A stretch of 64,000 nucleotides of DNA, from the NCBI GenBank assembly GCA_022494885.1, contig JAGVSM010003710.1, positions 1 to 64,000 on the forward strand. The letters are read 5' to 3'. The position numbers and the translations under genes were made by a program. This DNA comes from Micrasema longulum (lineage: Eukaryota; Arthropoda; Insecta; Trichoptera; Brachycentridae). A model generated the notes under the pieces. It did not search any database. It was not told the origin of the DNA and worked only from the letters and a program-made list of their open reading frames with translations. Positions 55,641 through 64,000 of this stretch are shown here, one piece after another (position 1 is the stretch's first letter; the number at the start of each line of letters is the position of its first letter).

Positions 55641-56150
55641 TATGCACAGAAACAACTTGTGTGACGCAGTAAATATGAGAGATATTCAATAATATTTTAT
55701 TAGATAATTCCTATTCTATACGCGCTTCAGTATAGCGATGACCATCCCTGAAAGCGACAAATGCTAGTCTTTATCGGAGGGATAGTACCTCGCATACACA
55801 TACTGAAGTTCCTATGTTAAAAATATATCGAAAAGCCCCAGAAAGGGCCGCTAAGTTTTCATGTGCGGCGTTACGTCGGCAACATTAAGGTTCATAGGAC
55901 TGTCAGATATATACACACGTTAATTTTTAGCGCAAACTGTTTTGTCGTTTGTTTATGGCAGCGGTCTCAGCATTTGTCGCTGAAAGATGCTTTCTAGTGC
56001 CAACACCGCCGTTTTTACGTTGCATTGTGCACTCGGAGTTCCTTCCAACAGACCGGGTAGCTAAAAGAATGCTGTTTAAGAGAATTGAAGCGTTTGAGGG
56101 AGAATATTCATCGAAAAAGGCCAGATATATAGAAAGATAACTCTTAAACA
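55640..56150. other. Intron; unplaced coding-like stretch
   Basis: 55949-56250 is open on both strands but matches nothing I know. It directly precedes the mariner relic and may be another part of a composite insertion. Confidence 0.3.
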
Positions 56151-56740
56151 TCGTAAAAGTCGTTCCCCATGCAACGCATTCACCTGATTTGCCTCCGTGG
56201 GACTTTTTCCTGTTCCTTAAAAACTCAAATAGCCACTTTGCGGAAAGCATTTTGACTCAATTGAGGTCATGAAAGAAAATTCGTAAAGGGAGCCGAAAGC
56301 CATTCCGAAATCGGCCTACGAGAAATGCTACGAAGACTGTAAAAAACATTAGCAAATGTGTATTGCATCTAATGGTGATTAAAGTTATTTTCAATTTATT
56401 TCAACAGAGAGGGAAAACATTTTTTAGAAGGGAATATGGAAGTCTAGGCATTTACAGGGCTTACGACCTGTCATTAGCTGGTTTAAGTGGCCACTTTACA
56501 CACTGTGTAACATTCACCATTCTGCTTAAACATTTGAACATCCACATTTTCTCAACTCTTCCATCTGTTGACTTTTGTGAAGTAAAAGAGCTGAAACCTT
56601 TATCACATGGGTGAGATTCATCCGGCTGAACCAAATCACCTACTAGGCAACGCCTGAAAACAATTTTCCAATTTTTCCTCTTTCAGTCTTTGCAGTCTGC
56701 AAGCATTTGGACATAATCAAACATTGTTAAAGTTATTTTC
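56150..56740 (+). pseudogene. Mariner transposase C-terminal relic, split by family A
   Basis: Plus strand gives HATHSPDLPPWDFFLFLKNS, then in a shifted frame FDSIEVMKENS, stop, REPKAIPKSAYEKCYEDCKK, stop, QMCIASNGD. HSPDLxPxDxFLF is the third-Asp region of the mariner DD34D domain and the rest is its usual C-terminus. Stops and a frameshift show it is dead, and the N-terminal part is absent. Confidence 0.85.
56394..56726 (+). repeat. Family A (A1) copy with 14-bp target-site duplication
   Basis: Flanked by TTAAAGTTATTTTC at 56380-56393 and 56727-56740, at the end of the mariner relic. Order: start TTTATTTCAACAGAGAGGG, core, TGTTGACTTTTGTGAAG, AGGCAACGCCTGAAAAC, T' ending TAATCAAACATTG. Confidence 0.9.
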
Positions 56741-56879
56741 GTTCATTAATTAAAGTCATAATTTTAGAGAGGATTTATAATTTCTTTGGCTCAAAGGCAG
56801 CAATATTATATAGGCCCAAGGATATATAACCTTATCCCAGATTCATGAAAATGTGGTGGGATTGCCAGGCTGAGGAAGG

Positions 56880-57240
56880 TGTTGACTGCATTTTTAATCT
56901 ATATTGGTCGGAGGGAGTCAGAAAAATTGGTGTACGATGTAGAAGAACGTAAGCTGTTTTACTAGTAATGACTTAGGACTTAGGATAGAGATTTTAGTAT
57001 TATTTATTTTCATTGTATATTTATTATTTACTTTTAAGACTAAAAAAGCACACATAATAATAAAACCGTTATTACTTTTTAATATTATTATCAAATTCAT
57101 CATTTACTGCCTTAGAACGGGGAAGCTATCCCTAGTTAGCAGGGGCGAACCGTGTATAGAAGCGATTATGCGCAGCTTACCGTTATATTTGACTAACCAT
57201 AATAATGTTTTACTGTAACTTTATTTACAAAAAACAAATA
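56880..57240 (+). mobile_element. LINE C-terminal end and UTR (as at 1.0-1.9 kb)
   Basis: GRRESEKLVYDVEERKL reads from 56906 and a UTR with TTAGAACGGGGAAGCTATCC and CTAGTTAGCAGGGG, matching the end of the 1040-1890 element. Confidence 0.65.
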
Positions 57241-57429
57241 AATAATTAACATTTATTTTAAATCATTTCCACCGTATGTATTTTTATCCTAATATAAATA
57301 TAAATTTTAATGAAGCGCGCCCGGCGCCTGCGGTAAGCCAAGAATCTAGCCGATTATTCCAGCTTATTTTTTCATACAAATAAGTATACTATATTTTGAA
57401 TGTATTAACCCCAGTGCGGGTTTTTTCTC

Positions 57430-57900
57430 TTAGATTAAACTTGCAGATTACACAAATTATTTGAAGATTCTTGATTTGGAAAACAATATTTCAAACATTG
57501 TTTCATAAGGACTATTTTTCTTTGAGATAGTACTTTTGACATAAGACCATAATTACTTTCATGCGTCATATTCCAGGACATATAGAGCTCCACGCGGCCG
57601 TTTTTAGCACTATTAATTACTAGAACAATGCGGCCAGTTGACATTTCAATTAAATACCTAATATCGACTGAATTCATAGTGGTATTTCTTATTAATTTTT
57701 TAATGGATAATATATCTATATAATAAAATATTTATATCGAAGTTACATCGTTTGATTTGATTTCATGAATAAGAGTTGTTGTACCACACAGAACCACAGA
57801 AAAATATCAATTTATAGTCAATTTTACTTATAAACGCCGCGTTTTGTTGTTTTCGATATAAAATTTCTGTATAAAATATTAAACTACAAAGTAGATACTA
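57430..57900 (-). repeat. Repeat N copy, split by LINE D2
   Basis: Minus strand; includes the 80-codon frame and CCACAGAACCACAGAAAAA (on +, 57785). The remaining end, GTGGCGAATGGTGATTTT on minus, lies at 58690-58735, beyond the LINE at 57905-58666. Confidence 0.65.
57435..57677 (-). CDS. Unrecognised 80-codon ORF of repeat N
   Basis: Intact ATG-to-stop frame: MNSVDIRYLIEMSTGRIVLV, then NSAKNGRVELYMSW, LSQRKIVLMKQCLKYCFPNQ and ESSNNLCNLQV. I do not recognise the family. A diverged plus-strand relative with stops is at 36018-36245, and similarity extends upstream of the frame, so it belongs to a dispersed repeat rather than the host gene. AT-rich like its surroundings. May be a decayed transposon exon. 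Confidence 0.4.
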   Translation of the reverse strand: MNSVDIRYLIEMSTGRIVLVINSAKNGRVELYMSWNMTHESNYGLMSKVLSQRKIVLMKQCLKYCFPNQESSNNLCNLQV

Positions 57901-57904
57901 ACCT

Positions 57905-58357
57905 CCTAAATAAAATACAAATAAATGCGGGATTAAGAACACTCAAACATCGGGAAATATTTAAACTACCTTTGTTTTCAAATAATGCTACATACCACAC
58001 ACCTATGGCCCGCATGTGTCGGGAATATAATATATACTGCCGAAACAATAAAATTGACATTTTTCAGGATACTCTCTCAGCTTTTGCGAATAATCTATTA
58101 GGAATAAATCTTATTCCATAAGTTCACACGTACAACTTATTTTTTATTGCATTGTATCCTGTATAAAATAATTTTAAAAAATATGTAATACAACTTAATA
58201 TATAAATCTATTTTGTGTAATTCTATAATTGAAGATATATATGCATGTAAAATTGTATCGACGAATGCTTTCAAATTGTATGTTTTCTAGTATGTATCTT
58301 TGTTGAATTACCTATTCAAATAAAATAAATAAACAAATATTATATTATGTACCTTCT
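57905..58357 (+). mobile_element. LINE D2 C-terminus and 3' UTR
   Basis: Plus strand reads LRTLKHREIFKLPLFSNNAT, YHTPMARMCREYNIYCRNNK, IDIFQDTLSAFANNLLGINL and IP-stop, open throughout without a start codon. UTR ends (AAATAAATAA). Well preserved, 5'-truncated, inserted into repeat N. Confidence 0.8.
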
Positions 58358-58666
58358 AAAATTGACATTTTTCATGATACTCTCTCACCTTTTGCGAATA
58401 ATCGTTTAGGAATAAATCTTATTCCATAAGTTCACACGTACAACTTATTTTTTATTGCATTGTATCCTGTATAAAAAAAAATAAAAAAAATATGCAAAAC
58501 AACTTAATATATAAATCTATTTTGTGTAATTCTATAATTGAAGATATATATGTATGTAAAATTGTATCGACGAATGCTTTCAAATTGTATGTTTTCTAGT
58601 ATGTATCTTTGTTGAATTACCTATTCAAATAAAATAAATAAATAAATATTATATTATGTACCTTCT
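58050..58666 (+). repeat. 308-bp head-to-tail duplication of the LINE D2 end
   Basis: 58050-58357 repeats as 58358-58666 with few differences (for example CAGGATAC against CATGATAC). The second unit starts within the codons for IDIF and includes the tail. Confidence 0.9.
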
Positions 58667-58734
58667 ATGTAGGTACAAATATATTAAGTTTTTTTACAGC
58701 TTACCTGTAAATAAAATCACCATTCGCCACTGCT

Positions 58735-58877
58735 AGTTAGGCAGTTTAGATGAACCACCTGCAAAAATAAAAAATACAAATGTTGTTGTTTTATAAATAA
58801 TTGGCTTGAGCTCCTTTTAAATAATATTTTCTACGAATGAATGCATTACTTCAAGCATTTTTATTTTTATGTTTCAG
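58735..58877. other. Intron end before exon 58878
   Basis: Short unique intron stretch with the acceptor tract TTTTATGTTTCAG. Confidence 0.5.
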
Positions 58878-58954
58878 CTGACAACTTTCGGCCCTACCTT
58901 ACATCCTTCCAGGGGAACTCATTCACAGACTACATCAACGCTGTTTTTGTTGAC
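58878..58954 (+). CDS. Ptp99A: Receptor protein tyrosine phosphatase exon (second domain, N-terminal part)
   Basis: Short internal exon. Acceptor TTTCAG ends at 58877 and donor GTAAGT starts at 58955. It begins with CT, which completes a Pro codon with the single C left by exon 48535-48784, and ends in phase 0. It encodes PDNFRPYLTSFQGNSFTDYI then NAVFVD. The DYINA motif is the conserved substrate-recognition-loop region that follows the KNR strand in PTP domains, so the order domain 1 end, linker, domain 2 start is correct. The rest of domain 2 lies to the right of the window; whether its catalytic Cys is present cannot be told here. The preceding intron is 10.1 kb. Confidence 0.9.
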
Positions 58955-59205
58955 GTAAGTACAACTTCAATCCCCGAGAAATATGATATCTAGAAACGAG
59001 TTCATTATGAAACTCTTGCTTGAAAATCTAAATAATATTTATTCCACCCTTATTCCTAAGAGCCATAGCTTTAGCTTATTGTGAACTAACGGAAGATATA
59101 AATTTTCTCACTGGGTAATAAAACTTCCCGATAGAAACTCATTAAAATCTGTATAAGGGTTACCTACTCGAAAAAAATTACCGTGAAAGGGAGTGATCCA
59201 TTAAT
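58955..59205. other. Intron start after exon 58954
   Basis: Nothing recognised. Confidence 0.4.
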
Positions 59206-59335
59206 TTATTTTATTTACATACATAAGTTTACTGTACATTATTTGAGACATAAGTCCCAACTCCATTGGACTAAAAGTCCTGTGTTAAGATGGGACGAGC
59301 AATTAGTTGACGCAGACACATGAGTATCACCACAA
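59205..59335 (+). repeat. Repeat shared with 26910-27040
   Basis: CATTATTTGAGACATAAGTC and GGACTAAAAGTCCTGTG, inverted relative to the 26.9-kb copy. Confidence 0.45.
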
Positions 59336-59385
59336 ACATAGGATCAGAAACATAAAAAATAATTTTTAAAAAACATATATATGGT

Positions 59386-59983
59386 GTTATGGAAGTCAAG
59401 GCATTTACAGGGCTTGTGACCTGTCATTGGCTGGTTTAAGTGGCCACTTTACACACTGTGTATCATTCACCATTTTGCCTATGTTTGAACATCCATATTT
59501 CTTAAACTCTGTTATTTGTTGATTTTAGTGAAGCTCTGTAAATCCCTTGACTTCCATATTCCCTTATTTAAGGTATTCTCCATCCCTGTTGTAATTTGTT
59601 GATCTTAATGACTCCCGAGGGGGTGAAATCCAGTCTTTTGCCTTCGAACATTCGGACAAACTCAAATTTTGTAATGAAACCAACTGGTCCAAAGAGAAGT
59701 TTAAAAATTGGAAAATTGTTTTCAGGCGTTGCCTAGTATGTGAAATAATTCAGTCAGATGAATCTCTTCACAACAATAAAGGTTTCAGCTCTTTGACTTC
59801 ACTAAAATCAACAAATGGCAGAGTTTAAGAAATATGGATGTTCAAACATAGGCAAAATGGTGAATGTTACACAGTGTGTAAAGTGGCCACTTAAACCAGC
59901 CAATGACAGGTCGTAACCCCTCTAAGCCTTGACTTCCATATTCCCTTATTTAAGGTATTCTCTATCCCTGTTGTAATTTGTTA
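59386..59983 (-). repeat. Family A (A3), 598-bp mosaic with 11-bp target-site duplication
   Basis: Flanked by ATATATATGGT at 59375-59385 and 59984-59994. From the right (its 5' start, GTTGTAATTTGTTA on +): reverse core, AGGCGTTGCC, T', reversed start; at about 59535 it switches to a forward core that is cut at GTTATGGAAGTC. Confidence 0.9.
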
Positions 59984-60019
59984 ATATATATGGTACATCA
60001 AACATTCGGAAAATCATTA

Positions 60020-60377
60020 AGGAGTTTCCTACTCAAATCCCTCCCACTAAGGAAAATCCAGTCCTTAACTGCTTTCTTGAAAATAGTTTTGTCCTTGAAA
60101 GCTTAATGCGCTCTGCCAAAATATTGAACACTCTCGGTGCGATAAATGAGATATGTCTCTGAGCAAAAGTCGTACGGGTTTTGGGTATGACATAATTCGT
60201 GCTCTGGGAAAACCTCGTACGGACATTTTGCTGAGACCTCTCCTTATTGTTTGACCAGAAGTGTGTAAGTGCTTCTTTTAGGTACAGTTGTCTCATATCC
60301 AGCACCTTCATGTGTGAGCACAACTGTTCTGACGGGTATGTTGAGGGGCGCCGGAATATGTGTACATATTTTAACAC
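60020..60377 (-). mobile_element. LINE C-terminus (APRVFNIL type)
   Basis: Open minus frame with RFSQSTNYVIPKTRTTFAQR, HISFIAPRVFNILAERIKLS: TR..Y.IPK.RTTFAQR...APRVFN is a jockey-like ORF2 end, related to 25222-25764. Confidence 0.75.
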
Positions 60378-60416
60378 TAGATGTCGTATGTATGTATTAC
60401 ATGCTATAATTTAAAA

Positions 60417-60920
60417 TGTAGGATTTCGCTGTTGTTGTTAAGGGTTGTAGCTCCTACCCAGTTGAAAATTGACAGAAGACACGAGATTAATGTTTGATGC
60501 GTGTGTTTATTTCATGCCGAATAATTCTAAATTGTAGTTCGTCGGGCGAGTGTTACGTGTTACGCGATGAGGAGTAGAACTGGCTGCGCCTGAATTGCAT
60601 GCTAGAACTGAGTGACTGCGTTGAGCTGACTTGTTAGGCTGACTGCTTGGGCTGACTGGGCGATACCATGCCCTGTAGTCTCTTAATAGGCTCTATTTTA
60701 ATTCCTTTGTTTTTTATGTTTCCATGTTAGGAACGATGTACACTGAAGGACGTTGATCTTATCTGGACGGATTATGTGCAATAATGTTAGTCATGCAGAA
60801 TAAAATGTATTGCATTCAATCGAAAACGCAGAGTTTCTTCTTGGAGTCGTTACTCTATATTTCAGGTAGAATTATTTAGCACGTGTGTGTGTCATCGATC
60901 AGTGGACAATGAACCTCACA
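60417..60920 (+). mobile_element. Solo LTR, relative of 10353-10832
   Basis: Begins TGTAGG and ends CCTCACA; shares GACAGAGAAGACACGAG-like, GTGTTACG...CGATGAGGA, GAACTGAGTGACT, GGCTGACTG, CACGTGTGTG and TCATCGAT blocks with the 10.35-kb LTR. The target duplication is not clear (AAAA against AATA). Clearly diverged, so not the partner LTR of the same insertion. Confidence 0.7.
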
Positions 60921-60942
60921 AATATATAAAATGATTTCATTG

Positions 60943-61350
60943 CGTAATGAGGAAGTTCAGTGTTATATTTTTTTATTTGTTTATATATAGACTAACAAAC
61001 AAAATAATATTTTTATTTTTTGTATCGTATATTTAAAGTTTTGGAATTTTGGAATTACTCCGTCAGTGACGTCACAAGTTCTAACCGGTGAGTTCTGGCG
61101 ATTGGTAAATTGGCTTTCCGGAAATCTATCACGACACTGTCATTGGTTGATTCGGAAGAAGTTATGTAGTACCAAACTTCGTAGATTAATATTGTTATCG
61201 AATTCTATCAGCTTATTATTATTACAGTAAAATTATTTATTAAAAACGTATTTACTTAAATTACGCAGATGTTTTGAGGTATTATTTTTAATTTTTTAGC
61301 GCCAACATATTGCGAATGTTATCAAAGTGTTTCTTCAATGTTTAACTAAA
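60943..61350 (+). repeat. Repeat K copy
   Basis: Left end CATTGCGTAATGAGGAAGTT (inverted relative to the 15.39-kb end), AATTACTCCGTCAGTGACGT and TTTTTTAGCGCC. Confidence 0.5.
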
Positions 61351-61820
61351 ACGTTTTAGTAGATAACATCAAACTGAGACTGCGTGGGATGTCTATGAAT
61401 TTTGTAAAGAATTTTCTTTCCCCGCCAGCAACTGTCTTTCGGAAAGTTAAATTAAATTCTTTTGCTCAGAATTTCACGAAGTAAGCCAAGAATGTGTAGA
61501 AACCATGCGCTTTGCATTGTTTAGTTTAGCAAAATAATAAACTTGCGCATATCACGACGATGACGTAGATTGCTGCAGAGCTATATTTATAGATATACCA
61601 ACCGCACCTGTGGTGGTGTTCTGAATCTTCTCTATCCCCTGGAGAGTGGTTAGGTTGGGAATTTTTATTTTTTGAATGCGACGAAACTTTACTTCATAAA
61701 ATGGACACTGATTAGACGTAAATTATGCATAAAACTTTTAAAAAAAAACGGAAAAAAACGAATGCGGTTTAGTCAATTCAACCTATACGCAATAATTGTC
61801 CAAATGAAAATTCTTACATT
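61350..61820. other. Intron, one shared fragment
   Basis: 61605-61650 (CTGTGGTGGTGTTCTGAATC, CCCCTGGAGAGTGG) is similar to 32865; rest unrecognised. Confidence 0.35.
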
Positions 61821-61821
61821 T

Positions 61822-62020
61822 AAATTTATTTCAACAGAGAAGGAAAACATTTTTGAGATTCAATATGGAAGTCTGGTCATTTACAAGGATTATGACCTAT
61901 CACTGTCTGGTTTAAGTGGCCACTTTACACACTGTGTAACATTCACCATTCTGCCCATGTTTGAACATTTACATTTCCTCAACTCTTCCATCTGTTGACT
62001 TTTGTGAAGTAAAAGAGCAA
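61822..62020 (+). repeat. Family A (A1) copy, 3'-truncated
   Basis: TTTATTTCAACAGAGAAGGA, core (AAGTGGCCACTT, TTACACACTGTGTAA by the 61915 region), stops at GAAGTAAAAGAGC and passes directly into the L2f tail. Confidence 0.85.
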
Positions 62021-62155
62021 ACATCATATTTAGCTTATTAAGCTCCACACAAAAAATGTCTGCCTTAAAACAGGTTGTTACAAGTTAGGTAAACTGCACA
62101 TAATCCAGAGATATATATTGTAATTTTGTTAATAAACTATTATTGTTATTATTAA
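62020..62155 (+). mobile_element. LINE L2f 3' tail
   Basis: AAATGTCTGCCTTAAAACAGG, TTGTTACAAGTTAGG, GTTAATAAACTATTATTG; same 3' end as at 26752-26905. Confidence 0.7.
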
Positions 62156-63019
62156 CTATGCGTTCGTTTCGTGTTACTCCTTTCTAAAGTATTTTACTAT
62201 TTAGGGCGCGTCCGTGTATTAATATGTCAATGGATTAATCGTTATTCTGTAATTAATGGCTTTTTAATATAATATTATCTTGTAAGTATAGTACGTTCAA
62301 TGCTCAAATTTACGCTAAAAGCCCAAAAGCCAACCCTTAGGAAAATACGTGTTTTTTGATAAATGACAGGCAATATATTTCACAGACATAATAAATCATA
62401 ATCTCATATATACGACACAATATATCGCGTAAAATAAACTCGTTCTGGATAACCGTCGGCGTCGGCGTCGTTTCGACTATCATAGATCGATATAATTCGT
62501 GTTAATGTCTTTTGCTACTAATTCAAAACACATATTTTTTAAATAACAATACGCATATTTTGATCATACTGTTATTAAAATTAAACGATGTTTTTTTTTT
62601 TTTTTAATATTGCATCTAGTTTGTACAAAACTAATGTGTTTGTTTGGTCAGCGCATCACCTTTCAGGCTTTGTACCCTGATAACTGAAGGAATATTGTGG
62701 ACTGCATCGAAATATTATCTCACTTTTTAATTCTTCCGTTAGTTTTTTTTTTTTCGTTCTAAAAAAAATATTTTTGAAACCAACAAAGTCATATTTATTA
62801 ACAATGCATACAGAATAACAACAAATAATAAGACCAATTACGGGTGTTATTTAGGAACAAAAAAATAATAAACAAAACCTACAGTTCGCCAGGGGGGAAA
62901 GGAAGTGGGATGGGAAAATAGGAAAGGAAGAGAAGAAAGAAGAAGAAATAGTAAGTAAATATAAAACAACGAAAAATGAATATAAATGTACACATACAAC
63001 ATACATACATACATACATA
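62155..63019. other. Intron; (CATA)n at the right edge
   Basis: 62455-62475 CGTCGGCGTCGGCGTCG triplet run; (CATA)n at 62998-63019. Nothing else recognised. Confidence 0.4.
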
Positions 63020-63377
63020 CAGGGTGTTCTTTAAACTCTGTCACATCCGAAACCACGATGATCAGTATGAGCAAGAAGACATATTGGCACATTAAAATAT
63101 TTTTTTAGAACGAATAAAATTTAAAAAAACAAAATATCAAAAAAAGCAAATGGTTGCTTACTTCTGCAGGGGAGAAAAGAGGAGGGGAGGGAATCTGATA
63201 CTACGCCGCGCTCCCCTCACTTCTCCCATGCAGAAGTAAGCAACTATTTGTTTTTTTTAAATACATATAAAAAAAAATTAATTTTGTTCTAAATATGTTT
63301 TTAAATTTGCTAATATGTCTCTTTGCTCATACTGATCATTGTGGTTTCGGATGTGACAGGGTTTAAAGAACACCTTG
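63020..63377. mobile_element. Foldback MITE, TA target site
   Basis: Starts CAGGGTGTTCTTTAAA and ends TTTAAAGAACACCTTG, with TA on both sides (63018-63019, 63378-63379). The whole 358 bases is an inverted repeat (CACATCCGAAACCA / GGTTTCGGATGTG; TTGCTTACTTCTGCA / TGCAGAAGTAAGCAA). TA duplication and TIRs fit a Tc1/mariner-type MITE. Confidence 0.85.
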
Positions 63378-63394
63378 TATACATACACACACAT

Positions 63395-63431
<37 letters not shown>

Positions 63432-63470
63432 TATACATACACAAACATAAATACATTCACATACACACAG
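63378..63470 (+). repeat. TA and CATACA microsatellite
   Basis: (TA)n from 63398 to 63427 and CACATACA-type units; may have hosted the MITE insertion. Confidence 0.85.
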
Positions 63471-63650
63471 GAACTTAAACCAGCCAATAACAGGTCATAA
63501 GCCCTGTAAATGACTAGACTTCCATATTTCTTTCCCAAAAATGTTTTCCCTCTCTGTTGAAATAAATTTAAATATAAATAACTTCCTAGGGAGAAAATCC
63601 AGCCAGTCTGCAAGCATTTGAACATACTCAAACATTGTTGAAAAATTGTT
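63470..63650 (-). repeat. Family A (A1) copy
   Basis: ACTTAAACCAGCCAATAACA, CTTCCATATTTCTTTCCC, TCTGTTGAAATAAATTTAAA, T' AAAATCCAGCCAGTCTGCAA ending CAAACATTGTTG. Confidence 0.85.
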
Positions 63651-63769
63651 GTACTTAGTGACAGACCGAAACAAGGTTTTCAGTCGAAACGAAAACCGAA
63701 TTTCGGCTTCTGTTCTGGTTCTGGCGGAAACCGAAACTTCGGTCGGTCAATTGTTGTATTAAAAATGTC

Positions 63770-63910
63770 TAGGTTTTTTTTTTTTTTTTTAATATTTGCG
63801 TTCTTATGTTTTACCCAAATATTAAATTTTGAGGGACATTTTCTACGAGTTGTAAATAACTCACTATTAGAAAATGGAATCAAGTTGGGGTAGCGTGGGG
63901 TTCGAACTCG
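63770..63910 (-). mobile_element. SINE1 copy (tRNA-derived), incomplete head
   Basis: Tail T runs, GCGTTCTTATGTTTTACCC, body ACTCACTATTAGAAAATGG, GGGGTTCGAACTCG, then ends before the A box. Confidence 0.7.
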
Positions 63911-64000
63911 TATTCGTAAATAAATTTGCTGGCTATGTAATGTAAAAGAGGAACCGAAGAGTATCGTGCATAGTCAGTACCATTTTTGAGGTCCTGGGTT

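Noticed and set aside
55927..56250. 107-codon minus-strand ORF
   Set aside because: Partly antisense to the mariner C-terminus; no recognised domain.
10353..60920. The two LTRs as ends of one 50-kb provirus
   Set aside because: They are strongly diverged, and each side holds no gag-pol between them; the first has its own 4-bp target duplication.
2352..63650. Family A as a Helitron
   Set aside because: Helitrons insert between A and T without target duplication; family A shows 11-15 bp duplications and no CTRR end.

Overview
The window looks like insect genomic DNA: AT-rich, repeat-laden and intron-dominated. The only host gene I can support is on the + strand. It is three short exons (14602-14737, 48535-48784, 58878-58954) of a receptor-type protein tyrosine phosphatase that best resembles insect Ptp99A. 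The exons join in frame (phases 2/0, 0/1, 1/0) and encode the end of the first phosphatase domain, from just after the catalytic Cys, then the interdomain linker and the start of the second domain. The introns are 33,797 bp and 10,093 bp; the flanking introns run off both ends of the window. The order of insect is not decided.

Everything else is intronic and mostly dead mobile DNA. It includes 5'-truncated non-LTR retrotransposon 3' ends of at least six lineages (RTE-like with RWFGHVERM/GRPRKTWHDQ motifs; several jockey/CR1-like C-termini; one endonuclease-bearing piece), two or three tRNA-derived SINE families, two solo LTRs of one family, a mariner transposase relic, non-autonomous Helitron ends, TIR/foldback MITEs, Penelope-like hairpin repeats, minisatellites and microsatellites.

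The most distinctive component is an abundant mosaic repeat, called family A here, with about 22 copies or fragments. Five copies are bounded by perfect 11-15 bp target-site duplications, which fixes its ends. A full copy is about 485 bp. It has a conserved core of three adjacent palindromes and a 3' module in which an inverted repeat (T/T') encloses a second copy of the element's own 5' start, in either orientation. I do not recognise it as a named family.

Layout: 0-14 kb, RTE and jockey-like LINE relics, family A, SINEs, hairpin repeats and a solo LTR; 14.6 kb, exon a; 15-48 kb, large intron with dense family A, LINEs, a large palindrome, minisatellite and Helitron pieces; 48.5 kb, exon b followed by a possible duplicated micro-exon; 49-58.8 kb, LINEs, GC-rich island, mariner relic and an unknown mini-ORF family; 58.9 kb, exon c; 59-64 kb, family A, solo LTR and a foldback MITE. 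No gene network can be read from the window beyond the phosphatase; the repeats interact only by nesting, which gives a relative insertion history.
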